Of a DNA stretch of 64,000 nt, positions 1 through 9,169 are shown in pieces. The stretch spans positions 5,314 to 69,313 of the forward strand of contig JAVBPB010000032.1 in NCBI GenBank assembly GCA_031549965.1, given 5' to 3'. The DNA comes from JAVBPB01 sp031549965 (GTDB taxonomy: Bacteria; Bacillota; Clostridia; Lachnospirales; Lachnospiraceae). Position numbers and translations under genes: made by a program. The notes below the pieces were generated by a model, which was given only the letters and a program-made list of their open reading frames with translations, searched no databases and was not told where the DNA came from. Position 1 is the stretch's first letter. Each line of letters opens with the position of its first letter.

Positions 1-209
1 AGTGTAGTTGCATCTTGACTATAGACATAAACAAGATTACCGTCAATGACTCCGTATCCTGTGATTACGCCATCGGCAGGGGCTTCTTTTTCTAATAAGT
101 TAAAATCAGTATTTCTTTTTGTTACATACGCACCAATTTCAACAAAACTATAGTCATCAAGCAAAGAAGTTATTCTCTCTTTTGCTGATAGTTGTGCCAT
201 ATTGCTCAT
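1..209 (-). CDS. acyl-CoA carboxylase beta subunit (carboxyltransferase), N-terminal part
   Basis: Only the first 69 or so codons are in the window; the gene continues past the left edge. The start ATG at 209 follows a GGAGGG site at 216-221. The translated N-terminus contains KERI, a DDYSFVEIG-like stretch and ADGVITGYG followed by a strand leading to YSQD, which is the usual opening of the crotonase-fold carboxyltransferase subunit of biotin-dependent acyl-CoA carboxylases and methylmalonyl-CoA decarboxylases. These transfer CO2 between carboxybiotin and an acyl-CoA in the cytoplasm. The substrate cannot be told from this fragment, and no partner subunit is visible. Confidence 0.8.
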   Translation of the reverse strand, partial: MSNMAQLSAKERITSLLDDYSFVEIGAYVTKRNTDFNLLEKEAPADGVITGYGVIDGNLVYVYSQDATT

Positions 210-382
210 ATTTGACCCTCCGTTTACTTTATTTAATAATATAAAAGAAAAAATATTCCATTATAATTGTACAACTTTTACGAAAAATTTTCAAGACATT
301 TATGAATTTTAGGTAATCTTCATATAAAGTTTATCTTTATTTAATGATTGGCTTATAACTAATACACTTGACATACAACGTT

Positions 383-411
383 AAAAGGAGCTATAAAATA
401 TAGCTCCTTTT
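383..411. terminator. bidirectional intrinsic terminator
   Basis: A perfect 13-bp stem (383-395 with 399-411) with a 3-nt A loop, flanked by A and T runs. It begins right at the stop codon of the chemoreceptor at 415-2460 and lies upstream of the carboxyltransferase gene. Confidence 0.85.
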
Positions 412-414
412 TTA

Positions 415-2460
415 TTATACTTTAAACTGTTTAACTACTTCATTTAATTGTTCTGCCATTTGTATTTGTTCATTTGACATTTTGCCAACTTCCACTAATA
501 AGTCAGAGACTTTTACAATATTATCAACAATTTGATTTGTATTTTCAACTGTTGCCTGAGATTCTTCTGCAACACTATTAATTGCATTAGAAACCTCCTC
601 CATAGTCTTATTAATATTAGTAGCCATTTCAGCAATGTCATCTGATACTGAATTAATACTGTTTGCATCTTTACCATATTGAATACTTGATTTTACAAAC
701 ATATCATAATCAAGACGAACTGTATCATCAATAAAACCTAATAAATCTTGACTACTTTCTAATAATTTTGCAACAACTTGCTGAATGCTTACAATTGTAC
801 CTTTTATAGTATTGGCTGTTTCTGAACTTTGTTCTGCTAAAGTTCTTACCTCTTCTGCTACAACAGCAAAACCTTTACCCTGTTCACCAGCTCTGGCAGC
901 TTCAATTGAAGCATTAAGGGATAATAAATTGGTTTGGGCAGAAATACTAAAAATACTATCAGCCATAATTTTAATTTCATCTACCACTTTAGCCTGTTTT
1001 ATAAGTTCTTGAATTCTTGCTTGTTTTTCTTTGTAAATCATATTAGACTTATCACTAGATTCCTGACTTGACTTTTTCAATTTATTAGCACTATCTAATA
1101 CTTCCTGAGAAACCATGCTTCCTTCTTTAGATTTTTTATTTAATACCGTAACACTGTTTCCTACTTCAGTTGTAGCTGCTGATACTTGTTCAGTAGCTGC
1201 ACTTGATGTTTGTACACTGTCTGATATATTCTTTATTGATTCATCAATCAATAAAAATTCGTGAGAAGCTTTCTCTGTAACTTCTGATAAGTGATTACTT
1301 GAAGAAGTAATATGTTCTGCATTAGATTTTAACATTGTAATTATCTGATGCATATTTGAAATCATTTTGTTTAAATGATTTGCCATTTGTCCAAATTCAT
1401 CATGAGATTTTATTTCTATATGACCAGTTAAATCTCCTTCAGCACCCAAATTAGCAAATTGATTTACCTTTAAAATATTTTTCTTTAAATATCTAGTCAA
1501 CATAAAAACACAAACTGTAATTATTAATATTGAAAACAATGTAATTATAGCCATTTTTAAAATTAACCCATTAGATTCCTCATAATACTCTGCTTCCGTT
1601 ATAGCTGCAATAATAGTCCAATCTACCCCTGGTACTTTTTGGTAATAAATAATATATGATTTATTTCCCATTTTAGTAACAGTATGTCCACTTCCATTAC
1701 TTAGAACTTTTTCTCCTAACTTTGCTATGTTAGGATCTGGATCTTCATTCATTTTTAACTTCATTATTTTTTGTTCTGCCGCTACTAAATATGTACCATC
1801 CTTATCAAGTAAAAATGCCTTGCCCGTTTTACCAATTTTCACTTCAGAAATCATCTTCTGAATATTACTTAAATTCATGTCAGAAGTTACAACACCCATG
1901 AATTGATTATTAGAATCTAAAATTTGAGAAACCGCTGAAACCATTGCAACGCCCAATGTTTCATCGAAAAATGCTTGTGACCATACTGTACTTTGCGAAT
2001 TTTTACCCAAAATATACCAATCAGTTGTTGGATAGTTATATTCATCCGTTTCATATTCATGTGTTACCTGAATTTGGTCAGATTCCTTATATAAATAAGG
2101 ACCCACATATTTTTTGTTAGAATCAAATTTATATGGTTCAAACCATATACCTGTACCAAAAGTGTACTCATTCTTTGACAATAGATTTTTTGCAGTATTT
2201 GTATATTCTTCTACTGTATTTATTGTTCCTAAAGAAGAAATAATTTGAGATAAGCTTGAGGCAATATTGGCTGATTCTTTTACCTCCATCTGAATCCTAT
2301 TTATTTCTCTTCCAATTAGATATTCCATTTTTTCTTCTGCCTCTTTAGCTATTGCATTCCTACTGCTAAAGTAGCTTAACATTGTTAATCCAATTGTTGC
2401 TATAAATACTACTGGCAAAACTGTAATTAATACCCTTGTGGATATTTTTTTAATTTTCAT
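415..2460 (-). CDS. methyl-accepting chemotaxis protein with periplasmic-type dCache domain
   Basis: A 681-residue membrane chemoreceptor. A first transmembrane helix (about 10-30) is followed by a large extracellular region of dCache type (about 35-300) with the WSQAFFD and SDMNLSNIQ stretches usual for it. Then come a second transmembrane helix (about 300-322), a HAMP linker (about 325-378) and the cytoplasmic signalling hairpin. The kinase-contact tip is near residue 515, with [19 protein letters not shown] and GFAVVAEEV. It should control CheA through CheW in response to a small extracellular ligand, possibly an amino acid or organic acid. It is monocistronic, with its own promoter at 2522-2550 and a terminator right after the stop. 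No other che gene is nearby. Confidence 0.95.
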   Translation of the reverse strand: MKIKKISTRVLITVLPVVFIATIGLTMLSYFSSRNAIAKEAEEKMEYLIGREINRIQMEVKESANIASSLSQIISSLGTINTVEEYTNTAKNLLSKNEYTFGTGIWFEPYKFDSNKKYVGPYLYKESDQIQVTHEYETDEYNYPTTDWYILGKNSQSTVWSQAFFDETLGVAMVSAVSQILDSNNQFMGVVTSDMNLSNIQKMISEVKIGKTGKAFLLDKDGTYLVAAEQKIMKLKMNEDPDPNIAKLGEKVLSNGSGHTVTKMGNKSYIIYYQKVPGVDWTIIAAITEAEYYEESNGLILKMAIITLFSILIITVCVFMLTRYLKKNILKVNQFANLGAEGDLTGHIEIKSHDEFGQMANHLNKMISNMHQIITMLKSNAEHITSSSNHLSEVTEKASHEFLLIDESIKNISDSVQTSSAATEQVSAATTEVGNSVTVLNKKSKEGSMVSQEVLDSANKLKKSSQESSDKSNMIYKEKQARIQELIKQAKVVDEIKIMADSIFSISAQTNLLSLNASIEAARAGEQGKGFAVVAEEVRTLAEQSSETANTIKGTIVSIQQVVAKLLESSQDLLGFIDDTVRLDYDMFVKSSIQYGKDANSINSVSDDIAEMATNINKTMEEVSNAINSVAEESQATVENTNQIVDNIVKVSDLLVEVGKMSNEQIQMAEQLNEVVKQFKV

Positions 2461-2848
2461 AAATTATCCTCCTTATAGTATTTTTCTACACAAAATTGTG
2501 CATATTGCATATATATCTCTAAGTATAACATTATAAAAATCTACTGTCAATATTCTAAAAATGTTGTAAAATTGTAATTTTTGTATAAAATTAATATATA
2601 TTAGTTAAAACAAGCGTTTTTATGCAATCTTTTGTTGAATTTGGTTAAATTTACGTTTTTAAATATTAATCTATGTATTTTCATCTATTTGCACCAAGAT
2701 GTAAATTATATGGCTGTAAAGAGTCAAAAGACTAAAAGCAAAGCGTCAGTAGGACAAAAACCCTAATTCAGCGACATTGGCTTTGAATAGTAACTAAAAA
2801 CCATAGTTTGTTTCCAAGAACTTAATGTCTTTTCACAGCCATATTTAA
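2461..2848. other. 388-bp intergenic region with one promoter and one repeat copy
   Basis: It holds the promoter at 2522-2550 for the gene to the left, an A+T-rich stretch without an ORF (2551-2690), and repeat copy R1 (2693-2850), which abuts the stop codon of dacF. No RNA gene was recognised. Confidence 0.7.
2522..2550 (-). promoter_or_regulatory. sigma-A promoter for the first chemoreceptor
   Basis: On the minus strand TTGACA (2545-2550), a 17-bp spacer and TATACT (2522-2527), about 60 bp upstream of the ATG at 2460. Confidence 0.75.
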
Positions 2849-2850
2849 TT
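2693..2850. repeat. dispersed hairpin repeat, copy R1
   Basis: Its left end (CCAAGATGTAAATTAT, then GGCTGT) matches the left arm of R2 at 11811. Its right part (AAAAACCATAG..., TTTCCA, CTTAATG, TTTTCACAGC) matches the right half of R2. The outer arms ATATGGCTGT and ACAGCCATAT are inverted copies. An interior segment around 2758-2780 (CCTAATTCAGCGACATT) resembles 12871-12890 beside R3. It is less palindromic than R2 and R3. It may also serve as the transcript end of dacF. Confidence 0.7.
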
Positions 2851-4009
2851 ATTTTACATACCACTTTTGAAGTATTTTTTCCAAGCAAAATTTAAAATCA
2901 ATTTGTTCTATACTACCATTAGCTTTGATTGGAATTTGACAATATAGTTGGTTATTTATATAGTATTTAGCGTAGCCTACTATTGTATTTTTTTCTATAG
3001 GAGCTGTTAACATACTTGGTATATCATATTCTATATTGGTTTGATCGCTTTCTTTTAGTAATACACTTATTTCTTTATCTTCTTGGATTAAATCTACATA
3101 ATCTGTTTTTCCTTTATCTACAAATACTTTATCAAATAGTTTGTTTTTGTCTACTAACTGAACTTTGTTAAAATTTTCTATTCCATATTTCATTAACAGT
3201 TGTGTGTCATGCCATTTATAGTTTTTATTTGGGGGCCATCCAGAACCTAACACTACTGAAATAAATGTTTTATCATCCCTTTTTAGTGCTCCTACAAAAC
3301 AATAACCTGCTCCATTTGTAAATCCAGTTTTTATGCCAAAGGCACCATCCATTAATACCAAAAACCTATTTTTATTTGATACAAAATATTCTTTACCTGA
3401 TTTTATTTCTTTAAAAGTCCAACTGACAGTATTGGTAATTTTAATAAATTCTTCGTTTTCTATGGCATATTTAGATATTATGGCAAGATCATAGCATGTG
3501 GTTTCATGACCTTTTGCATCTAAACCATTGGGGGTTTTGAAAGTTGTATTTACTGCGCCTAGTTCTTTTGCTTTTGCTGTCATTTCATCGCAAAATGCCT
3601 CTACTGAACCTGAAACATGTTCTGCTATAGCAACTGCTGCATCATTTGATGATTCTAACATTAATGCATATACTAAGTCTCTTAGGTAGTATTCTTCATC
3701 CTTTTTTATTCCAAGCTGTACATCTGGCATACCCGCAGCATATTTTGAAACTTTTACTATTTCATCTAAGTTGCTGTTTTCTAAAGTAAGTATACAAGTC
3801 ATAATTTTTGTTGTGCTTGCCATCGGCATAACATTGTATCCATTTTCTTCATATAAAACTCTTCCACTGTCAGCATCCATAAGTAATGCTGATTTAGCAT
3901 AAACATCTAATTTTTTTTCTTTGGAAGAATTTTCAGCTAAAATATGTAGTGGTACTATGTTTAAGCACACCATGAACGCTAATGCAAATGCTATTATTTT
4001 TTTTAACAT
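2849..4009 (-). CDS. dacF: serine-type D-Ala-D-Ala carboxypeptidase (S11, DacF-like)
   Basis: A 386-residue penicillin-binding protein that trims the terminal D-alanine from peptidoglycan stem peptides at the outer face of the membrane. A signal sequence (about 1-26) precedes the three S11 active-site motifs: STTK in MASTTKIM, SSN in ESSNDAA, and KTG in IKTGFTNGAG. A C-terminal PBP5-like beta domain follows from about 290. The start ATG is 6 nt after AAAGGTG. It is divergent from the chemoreceptor at 4165. DacF homologues in spore formers act in the forespore, but nothing here proves this, so the symbol is by similarity. Confidence 0.93.
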   Translation of the reverse strand: MLKKIIAFALAFMVCLNIVPLHILAENSSKEKKLDVYAKSALLMDADSGRVLYEENGYNVMPMASTTKIMTCILTLENSNLDEIVKVSKYAAGMPDVQLGIKKDEEYYLRDLVYALMLESSNDAAVAIAEHVSGSVEAFCDEMTAKAKELGAVNTTFKTPNGLDAKGHETTCYDLAIISKYAIENEEFIKITNTVSWTFKEIKSGKEYFVSNKNRFLVLMDGAFGIKTGFTNGAGYCFVGALKRDDKTFISVVLGSGWPPNKNYKWHDTQLLMKYGIENFNKVQLVDKNKLFDKVFVDKGKTDYVDLIQEDKEISVLLKESDQTNIEYDIPSMLTAPIEKNTIVGYAKYYINNQLYCQIPIKANGSIEQIDFKFCLEKILQKWYVK

Positions 4010-4127
4010 ACTTTACACCTTTGTAATTAATTATTTAATTTTATAACATGGACTAGTCCTTTATACTACTTATTTAATATTTTTAGTTTTAATTTAAAAT
4101 GCACTTTTATTATTAATAAATACATGC

Positions 4128-4133
4128 TATAAT
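4128..4133 (+). promoter_or_regulatory. probable -10 box for the second chemoreceptor
   Basis: A perfect TATAAT 31 bp upstream of the ATG at 4165. The -35 region 17 bp upstream (TTTTAT) is a poor match, so this is tentative. Confidence 0.4.
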
Positions 4134-4164
4134 AGTTTTAATTATTTTAAAGTGAGGTGCTTCT

Positions 4165-6117
4165 ATGAGGAAATTGAGAACTAAAATGGTTTTATATATC
4201 TCCGTCGTACTTGTTATTGCTTTTATTCCACTTATTGCTATTATTTCTAAACTTTCAAATGATGCAATACGTTCAGCAACCTATGGTCAGCTTGATCAAA
4301 CTGCTATGAATTATGCAAATTCAATTGACAATGAAATTACTAGTATAGTGGCTTCAGCAACAACTATTTCTAATTGTATTACAACTCAAAAAAGTGACGG
4401 TTTATTGTCTAGTGAAAATATTAAAAATTTATTATTAAAAACTTTTAATCAAAGTTCCAGTTACATACGAATTTGGGCTATTTTAGATGAAAATGTTCTT
4501 AGTAGTGATATGCAGTTTATTACTACTGATTCTGCTAAACCTGATATTTCCAATGCTGATTTAGAACTACTTGCCAACTCCAAAAAAACAGGTAAGCCAT
4601 TTGTTTTTGAACCAATAAGCAATGCTAGTCAGATTAATGTTGTTGTGCCGATTAAACAAGATGAAAATATTTTAGGCATTGTGGTTTTTGATATTTCTAC
4701 TGACGCTATTAATGCTTTAATTTCATCAATACAACCTGTTGAAGGTACAATGTCAAGTCTTATTTCTAATCAGGGAATTATTATTGCAACATCTAATACC
4801 AATTTAAACGAAACAAGTATTTCAGATCAAAATACTTTAAGTAGTATAAAAGAGGGTAAGGTGTTTTCTGAAGTAACTTTAGAAGGTTCTTTTAGAAAAG
4901 AATATATTGTGTTCGTGCCTGTAATTTTAGAACTTGGCAATCCTTGGTCTTTACAGTTAATCGTTCCTCACCATCAGGCATTATTATCTGTAGATTCTGT
5001 TAGGTCGTGGACTATTTGGCTATTTGTTATGGTTTTTATTTTACTTTGTATTGTGTTTATACTTGTTGCTAATTCCATTGCTAAGCCAATTACTATATTG
5101 TCAAAAGTCGCTGATAAGCTGGCTGCCGGTGATACGGATGTTACTTTTTCTGTTAAGTCAAAAGATGAGGTTGGAATGCTTGCTAATGCCATTGCTAATG
5201 TTTGTAATACTTTAAAAAGTCTTACTCTTGATATGGGATCATTATCAAAAGCTGTTAATGATGGCAATTTACAAGTTAAAGTTGACCCATCAAAATATCA
5301 GGGGAATTATAGAGAATTAGTTGAAGGTATGAATCAAACTGTATCAGGAATAACTGAACTTGTATCTTCAATAAAAGAATCCTCTCAAAGCGTTTATAAT
5401 TCTTCTGAACAAATTTCTAACGGAAGTGTTAATATGGCTTTGGATGCTACCCAACAAGCAAGTATTGTTTCTAATATTTCTAATGCAATTTCATCAATTA
5501 ACGAACAAACTTGGGAAAACTCAAAAAGTGCAGATCAGGCAAATGCACTTACTGAGACTTCCAGAAAAGATGCATTAGATGGGCAGAGTAAGATGAACCT
5601 TCTTATGGATGCTGTTGAAAATATTAATATTGCATCTCAAAATGTTGTAGCAATTGTAAAATCAATAGATGATATTGCATTTCAAACTAATTTACTTGCT
5701 CTTAATGCTGCTGTTGAAGCGGCAAGAGCTGGAAGTGCCGGAAAAGGTTTTTCTGTAGTTGCTGATGAAGTAAAACAATTAGCTTCAAGAAGTGCTATTT
5801 CTGCAAAAGAAACCTCTGAACTTATTAATGAAACAATCTCTCGTGCTAAAGAAGGTGTTGAAATGGCACGAGCTACTAAAGAATCTCTTGGAAGTATAGT
5901 AGACACTACTGTTAGTACAGCAAAAATTATCAGTCAAATTGCTTTATCAACTCATAGTCAAGCAAAGGCAATTACTGATATTAATCATTCTATCTCCGAT
6001 GTTTCTATGGCAGTACAAAAAAATACTGAAGCTGCCGGAGAGTTTGCTAATTTAAGTGCTGATACTAATCAACAGGTTCTACAAATGCATGAGATTTTGA
6101 ATAGGTATAAAATTTAG
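4165..6117 (+). CDS. methyl-accepting chemotaxis protein, Cache type
   Basis: A 650-residue chemoreceptor. The first transmembrane helix is at about 8-28 and the extracellular Cache-like sensor at about 35-280 (with [19 protein letters not shown]). The second transmembrane helix lies at about 283-303, followed by HAMP (303-357). An unusually long second linker (about 358-430, with [14 protein letters not shown]) resembles the repeated HAMP-like segment found before some signalling domains. The tip near residue 510-530 reads [24 protein letters not shown]. The start is set by GTGAGGTG nine bases upstream. It is monocistronic, with a strong terminator at 6152-6201. The ligand is unknown. Confidence 0.95.
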   Translation: MRKLRTKMVLYISVVLVIAFIPLIAIISKLSNDAIRSATYGQLDQTAMNYANSIDNEITSIVASATTISNCITTQKSDGLLSSENIKNLLLKTFNQSSSYIRIWAILDENVLSSDMQFITTDSAKPDISNADLELLANSKKTGKPFVFEPISNASQINVVVPIKQDENILGIVVFDISTDAINALISSIQPVEGTMSSLISNQGIIIATSNTNLNETSISDQNTLSSIKEGKVFSEVTLEGSFRKEYIVFVPVILELGNPWSLQLIVPHHQALLSVDSVRSWTIWLFVMVFILLCIVFILVANSIAKPITILSKVADKLAAGDTDVTFSVKSKDEVGMLANAIANVCNTLKSLTLDMGSLSKAVNDGNLQVKVDPSKYQGNYRELVEGMNQTVSGITELVSSIKESSQSVYNSSEQISNGSVNMALDATQQASIVSNISNAISSINEQTWENSKSADQANALTETSRKDALDGQSKMNLLMDAVENINIASQNVVAIVKSIDDIAFQTNLLALNAAVEAARAGSAGKGFSVVADEVKQLASRSAISAKETSELINETISRAKEGVEMARATKESLGSIVDTTVSTAKIISQIALSTHSQAKAITDINHSISDVSMAVQKNTEAAGEFANLSADTNQQVLQMHEILNRYKI

Positions 6118-6151
6118 AATTAGTGATAAAATTTATTTGAATGTGTAGAAT

Positions 6152-6201
6152 AAAAAGAGTATGAACTGTGCTGAATGTTTAGCACAGTTCATACTCTTTT
6201 T
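6152..6201. terminator. strong intrinsic terminator between convergent genes
   Basis: A 21-bp perfect stem (6152-6172 with 6181-6201), an 8-nt loop, and A and T runs at the two ends. It lies between the plus-strand chemoreceptor and the minus-strand gene at 6239, and can serve both. Confidence 0.9.
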
Positions 6202-6238
6202 AATAAGGTGAGTAGCTATTTGTATTAATTATAAATTT

Positions 6239-6937
6239 TTAATTTGCAAAAAAATAAACGGTAACATTCTGAGATACTAATAAATCGTAACCTTCCGGGC
6301 TCATAAGTTTCCCTTTTAATGCTACAGTACAAGTTTTTTTATCAGAAGAAAGAGAATGGGTTGCTGATGTTGCTGAAAAATAATTGTGTACAGTAGAATA
6401 CATACTTCCATAATCAATTATTTGGGAATAAATATATGTTCCTGCATAACCATAAGGACTAAATACTACTGAATCCATCCATATTGTTGCATTCCCAACT
6501 TCAGCCGTTTGTGAAATAGTTTCACGAATACTTTGCAATCCTGTTTTTGGTTTTAAACCCTTTTCACGACCTTCAAAAGCGGTGTCTTCTTGACTTTGAA
6601 CTATCTTTTGACTTTGTACTTTATTTTGACTTTGTTTTTGAAAGTTTAAAGCTTCTAAATAGTGAGTTCTTACGTTATTTTCAAAATCTGATAAACTCAT
6701 ATTGATTACATTATTATACACTTTTTCTAAATTCTCTTCTGAAATTCCAATAGAGCTTCCATATTCTGCATTAATTTTATCAATAACCTCTTGGTATGGC
6801 TCTAATTCTTTTCTAATGGTATCAATACTCATAGTGCTTTCATTATTTTCTAATTTAATTTCAGAAGCATTAGCCATAAGTGAAATGTTTGTTATTAATA
6901 ATAATGAAAGAGCTATAACTGCTAGTTTTTTAAACAT
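6239..6937 (-). CDS. secreted protein of unknown function
   Basis: A 232-residue protein with a clear signal peptide (hydrophobic core IALSLLLITN, likely cleavage after MANASE at about 25). A helical region (about 35-90) is followed by a glutamine- and serine-rich linker (about 95-115, with repeated SQ pairs) and a C-terminal beta-rich part ending in TVYFFAN. I do not recognise a family. The pattern of a helical head, a flexible linker and a beta domain suggests an extracellular protein released from the cell. The start is supported by AGGAGG, and it appears monocistronic. No catalytic motif is evident. Confidence 0.75.
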   Translation of the reverse strand: MFKKLAVIALSLLLITNISLMANASEIKLENNESTMSIDTIRKELEPYQEVIDKINAEYGSSIGISEENLEKVYNNVINMSLSDFENNVRTHYLEALNFQKQSQNKVQSQKIVQSQEDTAFEGREKGLKPKTGLQSIRETISQTAEVGNATIWMDSVVFSPYGYAGTYIYSQIIDYGSMYSTVHNYFSATSATHSLSSDKKTCTVALKGKLMSPEGYDLLVSQNVTVYFFAN

Positions 6938-6956
6938 TTTTACATCCTCCTTTTAA

Positions 6957-7388
6957 TATAATTTATAATAATTAACTCAAACTTTACAACTTAAATCTTC
7001 AACTTAATACCTTGAAAATACAATAAATTCTTGTAATAAATAGAATCATCAGTCAATTCTGATTAATTAAGTTCTAAAATAATTATGATAAAAGATAATG
7101 TTTTGAATAAAACCTTTCTAATAAAGTAATTCCACTCTTCTTGTTATCACCATGAAAAGGTCTAAATTTATTCCCATGGTAATATGCTTCTACCTATAAA
7201 TCCTCCTTTCTTCATAATGTTATAACAATATCTTTTGAGAATGATATCAATTTTCAAGTGTATTAAAGTGATGTGTAAAGTAAATTAATATTAACATGTA
7301 GAGAATAAATAAACCAGTTTATTAAAACGACAAAAATCGTCATAAATTGTCGACATTTTTAATTAATCATCTACATAGTAAAGTTATA
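6957..7388. other. 432-bp intergenic region without a convincing gene
   Basis: A+T-rich. On the minus strand, 7083-7193 is an open stretch of 36 codons between two stops without an ATG (translated HGNKFRPFHGDNKKSG in its middle), possibly a gene remnant. The rest shows no ORF, RNA or strong hairpin. Confidence 0.4.
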
Positions 7389-9155
7389 CTAAATCCTCTC
7401 CCTCTCTTCAAAATGAGTATGCAAAAGCTTATGAGCAAGCTCCCCATATGGTTCTCCTAAGAATTCTTCATATAATTTCTGAATTTCCTTATTCTTATGT
7501 GATTTTTTCACAGATTTATTTTTATCTTCCTGATAAATCGCTTGTTGGCGTTTATTAACAATCTCATAATTATTATGATGATAGGGTTGCCCTCCTCCTG
7601 CAATACATCCTCCTGGACATGCCATTATTTCTATTGCGGTATATTGGCTTTTGCCTTCTCTAATTTCTTCTAGTAGTAGTCTTGCATTTCCAAGACCACT
7701 TGCAATACCAATATTTATTTCTTTTTCACCTATTTTTATGGTAGCTTTTTTCAGACCATCCATTCCTCTTAACTGCTCGTACTCAACCAGTTCTAATTCC
7801 TCACCTGTTAACCATTCATGGGCTGTTCTTACAACGGCTTCAATTACTCCTCCTGTTGTTCCAAATAATACTGAAGCACCAGTAGATTCACCAAGAGGCA
7901 TATCGAAGTCACTATCTGGCAGTGTGTCGAATTTTAAGCCAGCTTCTTTTATCATTTTTGCAAGTTCTCTGGTTGTTACTACAATGTCTACATTCTCTTT
8001 TTCATCCTTAGTTAATTCTGGACGTTTTGCTTCTGCTTTTTTTGCCACACATGGCATTACTGAAACTACAACCACATCTTCCGGATTTATGCCGTTTTTA
8101 TTGGCATAATAGGTTTTTGCAATAACACCAAACATTATATGAGGAGATTTACAAGTTGATGGAATTTCTAATAGTTCGGGAAATTGATGTTCTATAAATT
8201 TTACCCATGCAGGGCAACAACTTGTAAGCATTGGTAATGTTTTGTTTTCTTCTATTCGGTGTATTAACTCTGTTGCTTCTTCCATTACTGTAATATCTGC
8301 TCCGAAATCTGTATCAAAAACTCCGTCAAATCCTATTCTTCTAAGTGCGGTAACCATTTTTCCTGTGACAATTGTACCTGCTTCCATGCCAAATAGTTCT
8401 CCAAGTGCAACTCTTATTGCAGGGGCAGTTTGTACTATTACATGTTTGTTAGGATCATTTATTGCCTCCCATACTTTAGTAATATGATTTACCTCTGTAA
8501 GTGCTGCTGTTGGACATACTTGAATGCATTGACCGCAATAAGTACATGAAGATTCTACCATTGGAATATTAAAGGCTGGGCCAACAAAAGAATTAAAACC
8601 TCTGCTGATTCCTGATAATATCCCACATGTTTGAACTGTGTTACACATGGTTTCACAACGTCTGCAATAAATACATTTATTTGCGTCTTTTATTAATGCT
8701 CCACTTGAAAAATCAAGTGGGTAATTCATTCGCTCTCCAGAAAAGCGGATTTCTCTAATGCCAAGTTCTGCTGCAAGGGATTGTAATTCGCATTCCAAAT
8801 TTTTAGGACATGTAAAGCAGGCGTTTGGATGATTGGAAAGTAATAATTCCACTGACATTCTTCTTGCTGTTAAGGCTCTTTTACTGTTTGTAATTACCTC
8901 CATTCCATCAAATACTTTTGTTACACATGAAGGTATTATTTTATTTCTGTTATTTTTAGAATCTACAAGCTCTACCATACAAACTCTGCAAGAAGCAGTT
9001 TGATTAACCATTTTAATATCATGGAGATCTAAATGGCATAATGTAGGAATTTTCACACCAACCTGATTTGCCGCTTCAAGAATTGTAATTCCCTCATTAA
9101 CTTCCTGCTCAATGTGATTAATTGTAATTTTAATAAGTTTTGTTTCCATTTCCAT
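7389..9155 (-). CDS. hydA: NAD-linked [FeFe] hydrogenase catalytic subunit
   Basis: A 588-residue iron hydrogenase that makes or splits H2 at the H-cluster. An N-terminal plant-type [2Fe-2S] domain (about 5-85) is followed by the His-ligated cluster motif around CFTCPKNLECEL (about 112-123), a two-[4Fe-4S] ferredoxin domain (CIYCRRCETMC and CTYCGQCIQVCP, about 155-215) and the catalytic domain. The three H-cluster motifs are present: TSCCPAWV (about 315), MPCVAKKAEA (about 367) and MACPGGCIAGGGQ (about 515). A C-terminal small-subunit-like tail follows. It is the last gene of hydC-hydD-hydB-hydA, 14 bp after hydB, and is probably cytoplasmic and NAD(P)/ferredoxin-coupled (group A3-like). Confidence 0.96.
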   Translation of the reverse strand: MEMETKLIKITINHIEQEVNEGITILEAANQVGVKIPTLCHLDLHDIKMVNQTASCRVCMVELVDSKNNRNKIIPSCVTKVFDGMEVITNSKRALTARRMSVELLLSNHPNACFTCPKNLECELQSLAAELGIREIRFSGERMNYPLDFSSGALIKDANKCIYCRRCETMCNTVQTCGILSGISRGFNSFVGPAFNIPMVESSCTYCGQCIQVCPTAALTEVNHITKVWEAINDPNKHVIVQTAPAIRVALGELFGMEAGTIVTGKMVTALRRIGFDGVFDTDFGADITVMEEATELIHRIEENKTLPMLTSCCPAWVKFIEHQFPELLEIPSTCKSPHIMFGVIAKTYYANKNGINPEDVVVVSVMPCVAKKAEAKRPELTKDEKENVDIVVTTRELAKMIKEAGLKFDTLPDSDFDMPLGESTGASVLFGTTGGVIEAVVRTAHEWLTGEELELVEYEQLRGMDGLKKATIKIGEKEINIGIASGLGNARLLLEEIREGKSQYTAIEIMACPGGCIAGGGQPYHHNNYEIVNKRQQAIYQEDKNKSVKKSHKNKEIQKLYEEFLGEPYGELAHKLLHTHFEERERI

Positions 9156-9169
9156 TTATCTATCCACCT

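Noticed and set aside
2730..2790. A second GEMM-like riboswitch in R1, because of AAAGCAAAGCGTCAG
   Set aside because: The invariant GGACGCAAAGC, the GAAA hairpin and the GGTAG part are missing on both strands; the similarity is accidental within the repeat.
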